A stretch of 64,000 bases of DNA from Mariaggregatimicrobium sp964498785 (GTDB lineage: Bacteria > Zhuqueibacterota > Zhuqueibacteria > Thermofontimicrobiales > Thiofontviventaceae). Both the position numbers and the translations under genes were made by a program. Position 1 is the stretch's first letter, and each line of letters opens with the position of its first letter. Below are positions 52,494-61,894 of this stretch, piece after piece. The notes under the pieces were generated by a model. That model saw only the letters and a list, made by a program, of their open reading frames with translations. It was not told the DNA's origin and ran no database searches. Location of the stretch: assembly GCA_964498785.1 (NCBI GenBank), contig CAZCJL010000005.1, positions 60,729 to 124,728 of the forward strand, written 5' to 3'.

Positions 52494-53660
52494 TTGTTAC
52501 CAAATAACCAAAAAATAAAGGTTCTTCATATTATCACAAATCTTCCTGTTGGTGGGGCGCAGGACAATACTTTGATTACGATCGAGCATCTGGATAAAAG
52601 CAAATATGATGTCACCTTAATGAGTGCTTCGGATGGCGATTGGCTTGAACGCGCGTTGCATTTGAAAGATGTGAAACTGATTTTCGTGAATGAATTAGTT
52701 CGAAAAATTCATATCATTTATGACATTATTGCTCTGGTGAAAATATATTTCTACATTAAAAAAGGGAATTATGATATTGTCCATACACATAGTTCAAAAC
52801 CCGGCTTCTCCGGCAGAATTGCGGCAAAACTGGCAGGAGTACCAATTATTATTCATACGATTCATGGATTCCCTTTTAATGATTTTATGAATCCGTTCGC
52901 ACGAAAGTTTTTCATTTATTTGGAAAGACTGCTTTCAAAATTGAGTGATGCATTAATAACGGTGTCAAACTTGAATTTACAAAAGGCAGTTGATCTTAAG
53001 ATCGCTCCAATGGACAAATTCACGAATATATACAGTGGGATTTGTTTCGATAAATTTGATGTGAACGTTGATATTAATCAAAAAAAGAAAGAACTAGGAT
53101 TTGATAAAAATGATAAAATAGTCGGGATGGTTGGCAGATTATCTGCTCAGAAGTCGCCTAAATATTTTATTAAAGCTATCCCAGATGTGCTATCTGTCGA
53201 ACCGAATATTAAATTTTTACTTGTGGGAGATGGTGAACTCCGCCACGAGCTTGAAACATTAATAAAAAAATTACGGATTGAGAAAAGCGTAAAAATATTG
53301 GGATATCGTGATGATGTTCCGGAACTTTTATCCATCATTGATATATTTGTTTTATCCTCGAGTTGGGAAGGATTGGGGCGCTCCTTAACTGAGGCGATGT
53401 ATTTAAAACGACCTGTGATCGCAACAGAAGTTGAAGGTGTTCCTGAGCTGGTCATTCACAAAAAAGCCGGAATGCTTGTTCCCCCTCAAAATTCCGGTTC
53501 AATTTCTGAAGCGATTATTTATCTTCTGAAACATCCTGAAATCTGTAAAAGTATGGGCGAAGAAGCCGGTAAAAAAGTACGTCATGATTTTAGTGCAGAA
53601 AAAATGATTTCTCAAATAGAAAAATTATACCAAAAATTGATTGCAGATCGCTATGCCTAA
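52494..53660 (+). CDS. Family 4 glycosyltransferase
   Basis: A 388-residue GT4 enzyme that starts with TTG, with AAGGGA about 8 nt upstream and no nearer in-frame ATG. Motifs: VLHIITNLPVGGAQDNTLIT (about 10-29), HTHSSKPGFSGRIAAKLAG (about 98), HTIHGFPFND, VGMVGRLSAQKSPKYFIKA and SSWEGLGRSLTEAMYLKRPV, with both Glu of E-x7-E. It ends overlapping the start of the priming transferase gene by 8 nt. It probably adds an early sugar of the repeat unit. Confidence 0.86.
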   Translation: MLPNNQKIKVLHIITNLPVGGAQDNTLITIEHLDKSKYDVTLMSASDGDWLERALHLKDVKLIFVNELVRKIHIIYDIIALVKIYFYIKKGNYDIVHTHSSKPGFSGRIAAKLAGVPIIIHTIHGFPFNDFMNPFARKFFIYLERLLSKLSDALITVSNLNLQKAVDLKIAPMDKFTNIYSGICFDKFDVNVDINQKKKELGFDKNDKIVGMVGRLSAQKSPKYFIKAIPDVLSVEPNIKFLLVGDGELRHELETLIKKLRIEKSVKILGYRDDVPELLSIIDIFVLSSSWEGLGRSLTEAMYLKRPVIATEVEGVPELVIHKKAGMLVPPQNSGSISEAIIYLLKHPEICKSMGEEAGKKVRHDFSAEKMISQIEKLYQKLIADRYA

Positions 53661-55041
53661 ATTTCTTGAAAAAATTCTTCTTGTGACGACAGACCTCCTA
53701 ATGATCAATTTAGCATTCTTCTTCTGGTGCTTCTTTCGGAATCAGATGGGGTATTATGCGGATACTAATTTTGTGATTTCGCTGGTGATTTTTATATTCT
53801 GGTTTTTTCTTTTTTTCTTTTTTGGACTGTACCGGTCATGGTACGCGCAATCCCGGTTTGATGAATTTGTCGCGATCTTTAAAACGATATCAATCGGCGC
53901 GTTTATCGGTTTTTTGATGACGATGGATGTGCGGGTCGATTTGAGCTCCACGCCGCGGGTGAGTCGTGTGGTTTACATTGTGTATTGGGTGATGTTGATT
54001 TTCTGGGTTAGTACGGGACGCGTTTTATTGCGTACCCTGCAACGGAAAATGCTGGAATTGGGCATTGGGCGCCGGAATACGTTGATCGTTGGCTGGAATT
54101 CCAAAGCGCACGAATTGTACGATAGCGTGCGGGAACACCGGGCGCTGGGATACGAAGTGGTAGGCTTCATCGATGTGGATAAAAAAAGTCTGGATGAGTC
54201 GTATAAAAATACGCCCGTATTGGGGGCTATAAAAAACATCAATCGGGTGATTGAGGAAAACGGAATCGAAGAAATACTGATTGCGTTGAAAGGGAGTTCC
54301 CAAAAGAAGGTCATCGAAGTCCTTTCGCAATGTGGTGATTTACCGGTGCGGTTAAAAGTGCTCCCGGATCTATACGATATTGTGATGGGATACGGCAGGA
54401 CGGATCAGTTGTACGGTTTCCCGTTAATCGAAATAATGCCACAAATGATGCCGGAGTGGGAGCATAAAATTAAGCGATTAATTGATGTCAGTTTTTCGCT
54501 AATGGTATTGATTCTTTTTTCGCCTTTCTGGATTTTACTGTCTATATTAATCAAATTAGATTCTCCGGGATCGGTTTTATTTCGGCAGAAACGGGTGGGA
54601 AAAGATGGTAAAATTTTCACGGTATTTAAATTTCGATCCATGGTGCACAAAGCTGAGAAAGGAACCGGACCAGTCTGGGCCGGAAAACGTGATCCCCGTA
54701 TTACTCGTGTGGGCGCTGTGATGCGAAAATTGCGACTCGATGAGATTCCGCAATTTCTGAATGTACTGAATAATGATATGAGTCTGGTGGGGCCTCGTCC
54801 CGAACGTCCATATTTTGTAGATCGTTTGAAACGAAAAATTCCTTTATATACAAGAAGACTTCGAGTACAACCCGGAATTACCGGCTGGGCGCAGATAAAG
54901 GGGGGCTATGATGAAACTCTTGAAAATGTGCGCAAAAAGCTGGAATTCGATCTGTTTTATATCGAAAATATGTCACTGCGCATGGATTTCAAAATATTAT
55001 TGAATACGATTTACATTATGATCGCGGGGAAGGGGCAGTAG
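53653..55041 (+). CDS. Polyprenyl-phosphate glycosyl-1-phosphate transferase (WbaP/WcaJ-like)
   Basis: A 462-residue priming enzyme from ATG 53653 (a TTG at 53641 would add four residues). Four N-terminal membrane segments (to about 120), a nucleotide-binding-like cytoplasmic domain (about 130-265, LIVGWNSKAHELYDSV) and a re-entrant helix then the catalytic domain (about 275-462): FRQKRVGKDGKIFTVFKFRS, KLRLDEIPQFLNVL, SLVGPRPERP and QPGITGWAQIKGGYD. It transfers a sugar-1-phosphate from a UDP-sugar to undecaprenyl phosphate and so starts the repeat unit. It closes the polysaccharide operon. Confidence 0.9.
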   Translation: MPKFLEKILLVTTDLLMINLAFFFWCFFRNQMGYYADTNFVISLVIFIFWFFLFFFFGLYRSWYAQSRFDEFVAIFKTISIGAFIGFLMTMDVRVDLSSTPRVSRVVYIVYWVMLIFWVSTGRVLLRTLQRKMLELGIGRRNTLIVGWNSKAHELYDSVREHRALGYEVVGFIDVDKKSLDESYKNTPVLGAIKNINRVIEENGIEEILIALKGSSQKKVIEVLSQCGDLPVRLKVLPDLYDIVMGYGRTDQLYGFPLIEIMPQMMPEWEHKIKRLIDVSFSLMVLILFSPFWILLSILIKLDSPGSVLFRQKRVGKDGKIFTVFKFRSMVHKAEKGTGPVWAGKRDPRITRVGAVMRKLRLDEIPQFLNVLNNDMSLVGPRPERPYFVDRLKRKIPLYTRRLRVQPGITGWAQIKGGYDETLENVRKKLEFDLFYIENMSLRMDFKILLNTIYIMIAGKGQ

Positions 55042-55143
55042 TGGTGAATAGAGAATAGAAAATAGTCAATAGTATGAAGAGACGACGTGTGAGAGTGCAG
55101 TCCCTTTAGAACGTGTCCATTAAACGCTATAATCTGATAAATT

Positions 55144-55187
55144 GTCATCCTGAACGGCCCCGCCTGAGCGGGGGAGTGAAGAATGAC
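55144..55187. repeat. GTCATCCTGAA-type repeat with GC hairpin
   Basis: TGTCATCCTGAACGG leads to a hairpin CCCCGC-CTGA-GCGGGG and ends GAAGAATGACA, so the ends are inverted (TGTCAT/ATGACA). It resembles the small dispersed units common in intergenic DNA. The preceding 55044-55078 has short GAATAG-like words. No gene is seen in 55042-55294. Confidence 0.5.
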
Positions 55188-55294
55188 ACTACCATTGTTT
55201 TCGTTCAGGCGCTAATTAAGCAAAGGAAGTTTGTGGTAGATAATGAAATTTAATCATACAATTCGTTATATCGATAATTATCGAGAGGCTCATT

Positions 55295-56563
55295 ATGTTA
55301 GATATGAAATTCATAAGAAACAATGCTGATCAGGTAAAACAGGCAATTAAGCTGAAGAATGATCATGCCGACGTGGATAAACTCCTCGAATTGGATCAAA
55401 AAAAACGAGATATTCTGATTGATGTTGAAGAGATGAAACACCGGCGCAATACTGTTACCGATCAGATTGCGAACATGAAAAAGGAGAAACAGGATGCATC
55501 GGAAATTATTGCTGAGATGAAAGAGCTATCTGGCACGATTAAACAGAGGGATGATGAAGTTAAATCTTACGATGAACAAATCTATGAAATCCTGATTCGA
55601 ATACCGAATATTCCACATGATAGTGTGCCTATTGGCGATTGCGAAGAATATAATATCGAAATTAAGCGATGGGGCGAACCAGAGAAAAAAGATTTTGTGG
55701 TTCAACCGCATTGGGAGATCGGCGAGAAATTGGGCATTATCGATTTGCAAGGTGGTTCAACGGTTGCCGGGGCGTCGTTCATCAATTATAAAGGTCATGG
55801 CGCAAAGCTTCAGCGAGCGCTCATTTCATTTATGCTGGATTTACATATTGAAAAGCATGGATATACCGAGGTCTATCCGCCGTATGTTTCGAATCGCCAG
55901 GCAATGTTCGGTTCCGGGCAAATACCTAAAATGGAAGCAGACATGTACCATATCCCCACAGAAGATCTGTTTCTCATTCCGACGGCTGAAGTTCCGGTGA
56001 CGAATTTACTGAGTCAACAAATTCTCAGCGGAAATGATTTACCTGTTCTTTACACTGCGTATACACCCTGTTTTCGGAGAGAAGCAGGCGCGTATGGCAA
56101 AGATACCCGGGGACTAATTCGGGTTCATCAATTTGATAAAGTGGAAATGGTGAAATTCGTGAAGCCGGAGGAATCCTACGATCATCTTGAAAGTTTACTG
56201 CAGAATGCCGAAGAGGTGCTGCAGTTACTTAAATTGCCTTATCGTGTCATTGCGTTGTGTACAGGAGATTTGAGTTTTGCCGCCGCAAAATGTTATGATA
56301 TCGAAGTTTGGGCCGAGGGACTCGGTAAATGGCTGGAGGTATCCTCGTGTAGCAATTTTGAAGATTTTCAGGCGAGGCGGGCGAATATCCGATTTAAACG
56401 GGATGATCATTCCAAACCGGAATTTGTACACACGTTAAATGGCTCCGGATTAGCGCTGCCCCGAACTGTAATAGCGATCCTTGAAAATTATCAGACCGAT
56501 GAGGGGACGGTTATTGTCCCAGAGGTATTACGAAAATATATGGGTGTGGATGTAATTAAATAA
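55295..56563 (+). CDS. serS: Seryl-tRNA synthetase
   Basis: A 422-residue class II synthetase that charges tRNA-Ser (and tRNA-Sec if present). The N-terminal tRNA-binding coiled coil (about 1-105) is followed by the catalytic domain with motif 1 region (about 180-200), the TAEVP element, motif 2 (FRREAG ... GLIRVHQF, about 263-283) and motif 3 (NGSGLALPRT, about 385-394). Length and order match the family. It stands alone between the polysaccharide operon and the methylmalonyl-CoA genes; both sides have repeat-bearing spacers. Confidence 0.96.
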   Translation: MLDMKFIRNNADQVKQAIKLKNDHADVDKLLELDQKKRDILIDVEEMKHRRNTVTDQIANMKKEKQDASEIIAEMKELSGTIKQRDDEVKSYDEQIYEILIRIPNIPHDSVPIGDCEEYNIEIKRWGEPEKKDFVVQPHWEIGEKLGIIDLQGGSTVAGASFINYKGHGAKLQRALISFMLDLHIEKHGYTEVYPPYVSNRQAMFGSGQIPKMEADMYHIPTEDLFLIPTAEVPVTNLLSQQILSGNDLPVLYTAYTPCFRREAGAYGKDTRGLIRVHQFDKVEMVKFVKPEESYDHLESLLQNAEEVLQLLKLPYRVIALCTGDLSFAAAKCYDIEVWAEGLGKWLEVSSCSNFEDFQARRANIRFKRDDHSKPEFVHTLNGSGLALPRTVIAILENYQTDEGTVIVPEVLRKYMGVDVIK

Positions 56564-56586
56564 GGGATTAATCTGCAGAATTGCGG

Positions 56587-56718
56587 AGCTGTATCATAAG
56601 TCTGTTTTTTTCATAAAATGTTATTCCGGGCTTGTCCCAAAATCCCCTAATTATTAAAAAGTTAGGGGATTCCTGCATTCGCAGGAATGACACCAAAAAA
56701 TGACTTTTGATACAGTCC
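56587..56718. repeat. Nested inverted-repeat element after serS, about 130 bp
   Basis: The outer ends CTGTATCATAAGTC (56588-56601) and GACTTTTGATACAG (56702-56715) are inverted copies with one mismatch. Inside are a 10-bp hairpin AATCCCCTAA / TTAGGGGATT (56641-56671) and an 8-bp hairpin ATTCCTGC / GCAGGAAT (56669-56688). No ORF is inside. The rest of 56719-56982 is unassigned apart from the leader of the mutase gene. Confidence 0.65.
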
Positions 56719-56991
56719 CGTTCCCGAATTATTTTGAGAAATCCATCACACATATTATAACCAAAGATTAGTTGTTCAAACAAGAATTAACTGCACACCA
56801 GCCCTGATTTGGGAACACCATCACAGTCACACACAACAAAAAGGACGTTTCGAAGATGCAGTAATCCTCGTTTATCCCGGAAAAGGTATCGCTCTCCTTC
56901 TCAGTTTTTTTGATAACTAACACGATAATTCAAATTTTTACATTGAAATAGAAGTTATAATCAGATATATTAATTCTAAAAAGTGAGAGAT

Positions 56992-58671
56992 ATGAAAGAT
57001 AATGACTCAATAGAAAAAATTAAAAACGGGAAACAGCAATGGAACGATAATGTACTAAAACCTGTCATTGATAAGTTTCCCGAACGAAAACATCGTTTTG
57101 TAACAGGCTCTTCCGATGAGGTGAACAGAGTATACACACCGGCAGATGTTTCGGAATTGGATTACTCGGAAGACCTGGGTTTTCCGGGCACATATCCGTT
57201 CACCAGAGGGGTGCAACCAACGATGTACCGTGGCCGGTTGTGGACGATGCGGCAGTACGCAGGTTTTGGTACTGCTAAAGAATCGAACAAACGGTATAAA
57301 TATTTACTGGAACAAGGGCAAACCGGTCTTTCTGTCGCTTTTGATCTGGCAACGCAAATCGGCTATGATTCCGATCATGACATGAGCTATGGTGAAGTCG
57401 GCAAGGTCGGAGTGGCAATTGACAGTCTGGCAGACATGGAAACGCTGTTCGATGGCATTCCGTTGGACAAAGTGTCAACATCGATGACGATTAATGCGCC
57501 GGCCGGAGTTCTGCTGGCAATGTACCTGGCGGTTGCCGAAAAACAGGGAGTATCGGCAGATAAAGTTTCGGGCACAATTCAAAATGATATTTTAAAAGAA
57601 TACGTTGCCCGCGGAACATACATTTTTCCGCCCAAGCCATCGATGCGGCTGATCACGGATATTTTTGCATTTTGTTTCAAAGAAGTACCGCGTTGGAACA
57701 CAATCAGTATTTCCGGTTACCACATTCGGGAAGCCGGCTCCAGCGCGGCACAGGAAATCGGTTTCACACTTGCAAATGGCATCGCGTATGTGCAGGCTGC
57801 GATGGATACAGGCTTAAAGGTCGATCATTTTGCAACGCGGCTGTCCTTCTTTTTTAATTCACATAATGATCTACTGGAAGAAGTCGCGAAATTCAGGGCT
57901 GCACGACGGTTATGGGCTGATATTATGAAAAACCGGTTCCATGCAAAGAATCCAAAATCGATGATGCTGCGATTCCATACGCAGACCGGTGGTTCAACCC
58001 TGACTGCCCAGCAGCCGATGAATAATATCGCCCGGGTAACGATTCAAACATTAGCCGCAGTTTTAGGCGGAACCCAGAGTTTGCACACAAACAGTTATGA
58101 CGAAGCGCTGGCATTACCCACAGAACAGAGCGTTGGCATTGCCTTGCGAACCCAGCAAATTGTGGCTCATGAATCCGGCGTCGCTGAAACAATTGATCCG
58201 CTGGCTGGTTCCTATTATATTGAAAGCAAAACGAATGATATCGAAAGCAAAGCCCGTGAATATATCGAAAAAATCGATTTCATGGGTGGCGTTGTAAATG
58301 CGATAGAAGGTGGTTATATTCAAAAGGAGATTCAAAATTCATCATATCGCAACATGATGGAAATTGAAAACCAGGAACGCATTATTGTTGGCTTAAATAT
58401 GTTCAAAGCAAAACAGGAACATAAGCCTGAGCTCCTGAAAATAGATTACTTGGTTCAGGAAAATCAAATCCGGCGACTTAAAGAGATGAAATCCGGCAGG
58501 GACAATACGGCTGTTCAGCAAAAATTAGATGGGTTGAGAGAAACCGCCCGCAGCACAGAAAATCTCATGCCAGCGATTTTAGATGCAGTGAAAGTGTATG
58601 CTACATTGGGCGAGATTTGCGGTGTTCTGCGTGAAGAGTTCGGCGAATATAAAGAATCTGTTATGTTGTAA
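56992..58671 (+). CDS. mcmA1: Methylmalonyl-CoA mutase, large (catalytic) subunit
   Basis: A 559-residue catalytic subunit from the ATG at 56992 (GTG at 56983 would add three residues). It is the N-terminal half of the mutase as a separate chain: GFPGTYPFTRGVQPTMYRGR, WTMRQYAGFGTAKESNKRY, SVAFDLATQIGYDSDHDM and the substrate/radical region ISGYHIREAGSSAAQEIGFT (about 246-265). The cobalamin-binding half is encoded by the next gene, the split layout typical of archaea and several bacteria. It interconverts succinyl-CoA and (R)-methylmalonyl-CoA. The MeaB/ArgK chaperone gene is not in the window. Confidence 0.93.
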   Translation: MKDNDSIEKIKNGKQQWNDNVLKPVIDKFPERKHRFVTGSSDEVNRVYTPADVSELDYSEDLGFPGTYPFTRGVQPTMYRGRLWTMRQYAGFGTAKESNKRYKYLLEQGQTGLSVAFDLATQIGYDSDHDMSYGEVGKVGVAIDSLADMETLFDGIPLDKVSTSMTINAPAGVLLAMYLAVAEKQGVSADKVSGTIQNDILKEYVARGTYIFPPKPSMRLITDIFAFCFKEVPRWNTISISGYHIREAGSSAAQEIGFTLANGIAYVQAAMDTGLKVDHFATRLSFFFNSHNDLLEEVAKFRAARRLWADIMKNRFHAKNPKSMMLRFHTQTGGSTLTAQQPMNNIARVTIQTLAAVLGGTQSLHTNSYDEALALPTEQSVGIALRTQQIVAHESGVAETIDPLAGSYYIESKTNDIESKAREYIEKIDFMGGVVNAIEGGYIQKEIQNSSYRNMMEIENQERIIVGLNMFKAKQEHKPELLKIDYLVQENQIRRLKEMKSGRDNTAVQQKLDGLRETARSTENLMPAILDAVKVYATLGEICGVLREEFGEYKESVML

Positions 58672-58727
58672 GCCGGATTTAGCTGTGTTTTTAATATAGG
58701 TAAAAAAGAGATCACAAGGGGTTGCCA

Positions 58728-58760
58728 AGATTTCCGAAGTTTTAAAAACTTCGGAAATCT
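58728..58760. repeat. 33-nt palindrome, class A, copy 5
   Basis: AGATTTCCGAAGTTTT (58728-58743), central A, AAAACTTCGGAAATCT (58745-58760): perfect. It lies between the two mutase subunit genes, and GATCGTTC follows shortly after, as at copy 3. Confidence 0.88.
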
Positions 58761-58891
58761 TTGATCGTTCCTTGCGTTTCCGCGTTAGTTGAATTTTTAA
58801 ATTCATTATTATAAATTGCTATGTGTGTTTTCAAATTAGCGTAAAAGCTATTGTCATAATACAGATTAAAATATTTAAAGAGAGCATAAAT

Positions 58892-59287
58892 ATGGAACAA
58901 AAAATACGTGTGGTAATTGCCAAGCCGGGTCTTGATGGTCATGACCGGGGAGCAAAGGTTGTTGCCCAGGCGCTGAGAGATGCCGGAATGGAAGTGATTT
59001 ATACTGGCATCCGCCAAACACCGACCTCGATTGTGAATACAGTAATGCAGGAGGATGCGCATGTCCTTGGATTGAGTATTTTATCTGGAGCGCACAATCA
59101 TCTCCTGCCGAAAATAATCGGGTTGCTAAAAGAACAACAGATCGATGATGTGTGCGTGATTGCCGGCGGAGTTATCCCTGACGAAGATATTCCCGGTTTA
59201 AAGAAAATAGGCATCAAAGAAGTATTTACGCCGGGAGCCTCGGTTAAGGAAGTCGTTGAATTTGTAAAAAACCAGGTTCATGTTTAA
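58892..59287 (+). CDS. mcmA2: Methylmalonyl-CoA mutase, cobalamin-binding subunit
   Basis: A 131-residue B12-binding domain protein. The base-off/His-on motif D-x-H-x-x-G is DGHDRG at residues 15-20, with His17 as the axial cobalt ligand; the other loops are LSILSGAHNH and VIAGGVIPDED. The ATG at 58892 gives the usual N-terminus (MEQKIRVVIAKPGLDGHDRG); the longer frame from 58823 is not used. It forms the holo-mutase with the large subunit upstream. The 220-nt gap between the two subunits carries a 33-nt palindrome. Confidence 0.95.
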   Translation: MEQKIRVVIAKPGLDGHDRGAKVVAQALRDAGMEVIYTGIRQTPTSIVNTVMQEDAHVLGLSILSGAHNHLLPKIIGLLKEQQIDDVCVIAGGVIPDEDIPGLKKIGIKEVFTPGASVKEVVEFVKNQVHV

Positions 59288-59349
59288 TTTCAGGAACATT
59301 TTAGGAAAATAAGTATTCAATATCATCTCGACGGAAAAATGAGGGAAAA

Positions 59350-59748
59350 ATGATAAAACAGATAGATCATATTGGAATTGCTGTACGGGATTTAGACCAG
59401 CAAATGAAGTTGTATGGCGATGTTTTCGGCTTAACATGCGAAGGCATTGAAGAAGTCGCTGACCAGAAAGTGAAAGTTGCCATGTTTCCGGTAGGGGAGG
59501 TAAGGATCGAATTGTTGCAGCCGACGTCCGCAGAAAGTCCGGTTGCAAAATTTATAGAGAAGAATGGAGAGGGAATTCATCACATTGCGTATCTTGTGGA
59601 GGATTTGGAAGCGAATTTGTTAAAGATCGAAGAAAAAGAAGTACGGTTGATTGACCAGAAACCGCGGATTGGCGCCGGGGGGCATAAGATCGCGTTCCTG
59701 CATCCTAAATCGACTTTTGGTGTACTCACTGAAATGTGTGAACATTAA
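59350..59748 (+). CDS. mce: Methylmalonyl-CoA epimerase
   Basis: A 132-residue glyoxalase-fold metalloenzyme that interconverts (R)- and (S)-methylmalonyl-CoA. It shows IDHIGIAVRDLDQQMKLYGD (about 4-23), ELLQPTSAESPVAKFIEKNG, GIHHIAYLVEDLE (about 77-89) and the final GVLTEMCEH, which together supply the metal ligands. GAGGGAAAA precedes the ATG. It links the mutase product with the decarboxylase encoded downstream, which uses the (S) isomer. Confidence 0.93.
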   Translation: MIKQIDHIGIAVRDLDQQMKLYGDVFGLTCEGIEEVADQKVKVAMFPVGEVRIELLQPTSAESPVAKFIEKNGEGIHHIAYLVEDLEANLLKIEEKEVRLIDQKPRIGAGGHKIAFLHPKSTFGVLTEMCEH

Positions 59749-59843
59749 CTCTAAAACCTTCGCAAAAATGGTACACGACTAAACGATACAAACTTTTAGA
59801 ATATTAGATTTCAAAGAAACTTATTTATAATTGAGGTATTATT

Positions 59844-61397
59844 ATGGAGCCAATAGATGAAAAATTAAAAGAACTTCAGGATAAACGGAGTTTAGCGAAA
59901 TTAGGTGGTGGCGAAAAACGTATCGAACGACAACATGAACGCGGAAAAATGACAGCACGTGAACGTATTGACTATTTACTGGACGATGGAAGTTTTGAAG
60001 AGTTCGACATGTTCGTCACACACCGCTGCAATGATTTCGGTCTCGAAAAACAAAAGTATCTTTCCGATGGCGTGGTCACCGGATACGGTACGATTGACGG
60101 ACGCCTGGTATATGTTTTTTCTCAGGATTTTACGGTTTTCGGCGGATCACTGTCCGAGACATTTGCTAAAAAAATATGCAAAGTAATGGATATGGCAACG
60201 CGAAATGGTGCGCCGATTATTGGTTTGAATGACAGCGGTGGCGCCCGGATACAGGAAGGTGTGCTCAGTCTGGCCGGATATGCAGATATTTTTCAGCGCA
60301 ATGTGATGGCTTCGGGAGTTGTGCCGCAAATATCCGCCATTTTTGGGCCATGTGCCGGTGGCGCGGTGTATTCACCGGCAATCACGGATTTTATTATTAT
60401 GTCAAAAAATACCAGTTATATGTTTTTAACCGGGCCAAAGGTTGTGAAAACGGTGACAAACGAAGATGTTACGGAAGAAGAATTGGGCGGCGCAATGGTT
60501 CATAATCAGGTGTCTGGTGTATCTCATTTTGCGGTTGAAGATGAACAGGAAGGGATAAGTCTCGTTCGGAAAATATTGAGCTTTTTGCCGCAAAACAATA
60601 TGGAAGATGCTCCGGCTGTTACCTGCACCGATTCCATTGATCGGCTGGAAGATTCGCTTAACTATATCGTTCCTGATAGCCCGAATAAACCGTATGACAT
60701 GACAGACGTCATCCACGGCGTTGTGGATAATGGTGAATTTCTGCAAGTACAGCGGATGTGGTCTCCAAATATAATTATCGGATTCGCGCGTTTTAACGGC
60801 CGCTCTGTCGGAATCGTGGCAAATCAGCCGCAATCACTCGCTGGCGTGCTCGATATCAACGCCTCCCGAAAGGCTTCCCGTTTTGTCCGATTCTGTGACG
60901 CGTTTAATATTCCGCTGGTGACTTTTGTTGACGTTCCCGGATTCTTGCCAGGAACCGCTCAGGAATTTGGTGCGATTATTAGCCACGGAGCGAAATTAAT
61001 TTACGCGTATGCAGAAGCTACTGTGCCGAAGGTGACTATAATTACACGTAAAGCGTATGGCGGAGCGTATGATGTGATGAGTTCCAAACATCTTCGCGGA
61101 GATATCAACTACGCCTGGCCGACCGCTGAAATTGCAGTAATGGGACCGCGCGGCGCTATTGAAATTATATACGGTAAAGAAATAAAATCATCAGAAAACC
61201 GTGAAGAAGTAATACAGCAGAGAGAAGCGGAATACCGGTCGAAGTTCGCAAATCCGTATGTTGCCGCACATTATGGCTTTATCGATGACGTGATTGAACC
61301 ACGCAACACACGATTCCGGGTTATTCGGGCATTAGAAAGCCTGGCAACCAAGAGGGACACAAATCCTCCCAAAAAACATGGAAATATTCCGCTGTAA
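59844..61397 (+). CDS. mmdA: Methylmalonyl-CoA decarboxylase carboxyltransferase (alpha) subunit
   Basis: A 517-residue carboxyltransferase of the PccB/MmdA family, with two crotonase-like halves. Motifs include KMTARERIDYLLDDGSFEEF, NDSGGARIQEGVLSLAGYAD, FGPCAGGAVYSPAITDFI and TRKAYGGAYDVMSSKHLRGD. By sequence alone it could be the beta subunit of propionyl-CoA carboxylase, but no biotin carboxylase gene is present and OadG-, biotin carrier- and OadB-type genes follow. This favours Na+-pumping methylmalonyl-CoA decarboxylase: it would move CO2 from (S)-methylmalonyl-CoA to the biotin carrier, giving propionyl-CoA. Confidence 0.88.
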   Translation: MEPIDEKLKELQDKRSLAKLGGGEKRIERQHERGKMTARERIDYLLDDGSFEEFDMFVTHRCNDFGLEKQKYLSDGVVTGYGTIDGRLVYVFSQDFTVFGGSLSETFAKKICKVMDMATRNGAPIIGLNDSGGARIQEGVLSLAGYADIFQRNVMASGVVPQISAIFGPCAGGAVYSPAITDFIIMSKNTSYMFLTGPKVVKTVTNEDVTEEELGGAMVHNQVSGVSHFAVEDEQEGISLVRKILSFLPQNNMEDAPAVTCTDSIDRLEDSLNYIVPDSPNKPYDMTDVIHGVVDNGEFLQVQRMWSPNIIIGFARFNGRSVGIVANQPQSLAGVLDINASRKASRFVRFCDAFNIPLVTFVDVPGFLPGTAQEFGAIISHGAKLIYAYAEATVPKVTIITRKAYGGAYDVMSSKHLRGDINYAWPTAEIAVMGPRGAIEIIYGKEIKSSENREEVIQQREAEYRSKFANPYVAAHYGFIDDVIEPRNTRFRVIRALESLATKRDTNPPKKHGNIPL

Positions 61398-61419
61398 TCT
61401 TTAGTCAGGAGAACATGAA

Positions 61420-61824
61420 ATGTTATTAAATATGGAAGTTAGTTCGAATATTGGTAGCTATATCAACAATGGCGAACCAGCAAGTATGTTTAATGGGGTA
61501 ACCGTCGCGATTACCGGAATTGTTATTGTGTTTTCAAGTCTTGTTTTATTATATTTTTGCATGAAATTATTTATCTGTTTATTGGAATATTCGAGGGAAA
61601 AACATGAAAATATTATCAAACGAGTGAGCATGAGTGGTCGAACTGGCAAAGAAAATATATCTGAAGAAGTGGCAACAGCAATCGCAATGGCAATTCGGAT
61701 GAGTCGGGAAGAGTATCATGACATAGAAAAAACTATCATTACATTGAATCGAATTACCAGGCCCTATTCACCGTGGTCATCCAAAATACATGGAATACGA
61801 AAGCCTCCGCACTATAATATGTGA
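61420..61824 (+). CDS. OadG-like membrane subunit of Na+-pumping decarboxylase
   Basis: A 134-residue protein with one N-terminal membrane segment (about 27-50, TVAITGIVIVFSSLVLLYFC) and a charged cytoplasmic tail (ENISEEVATAIAMAIRMS). This matches the OadG/MmdD family, which anchors the soluble carboxyltransferase to the membrane pump. AGGAGA lies 8 nt before the ATG at 61420; an overlapping ATG at 61415 leads to an immediate stop. Position between mmdA and the biotin carrier is the standard order. Confidence 0.8.
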   Translation: MLLNMEVSSNIGSYINNGEPASMFNGVTVAITGIVIVFSSLVLLYFCMKLFICLLEYSREKHENIIKRVSMSGRTGKENISEEVATAIAMAIRMSREEYHDIEKTIITLNRITRPYSPWSSKIHGIRKPPHYNM

Positions 61825-61894
61825 TGCAGATTTATGAGGAGGTATTCTCAAAATATTTTTAAGAAACATTTCTATTGAAGGAAAAGGAAGTGAG

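Noticed and set aside
59844..61397. Propionyl-CoA carboxylase beta subunit (pccB).
   Set aside because: The family is shared, but the lack of a biotin carboxylase and the presence of OadG- and OadB-type genes favour a decarboxylase.
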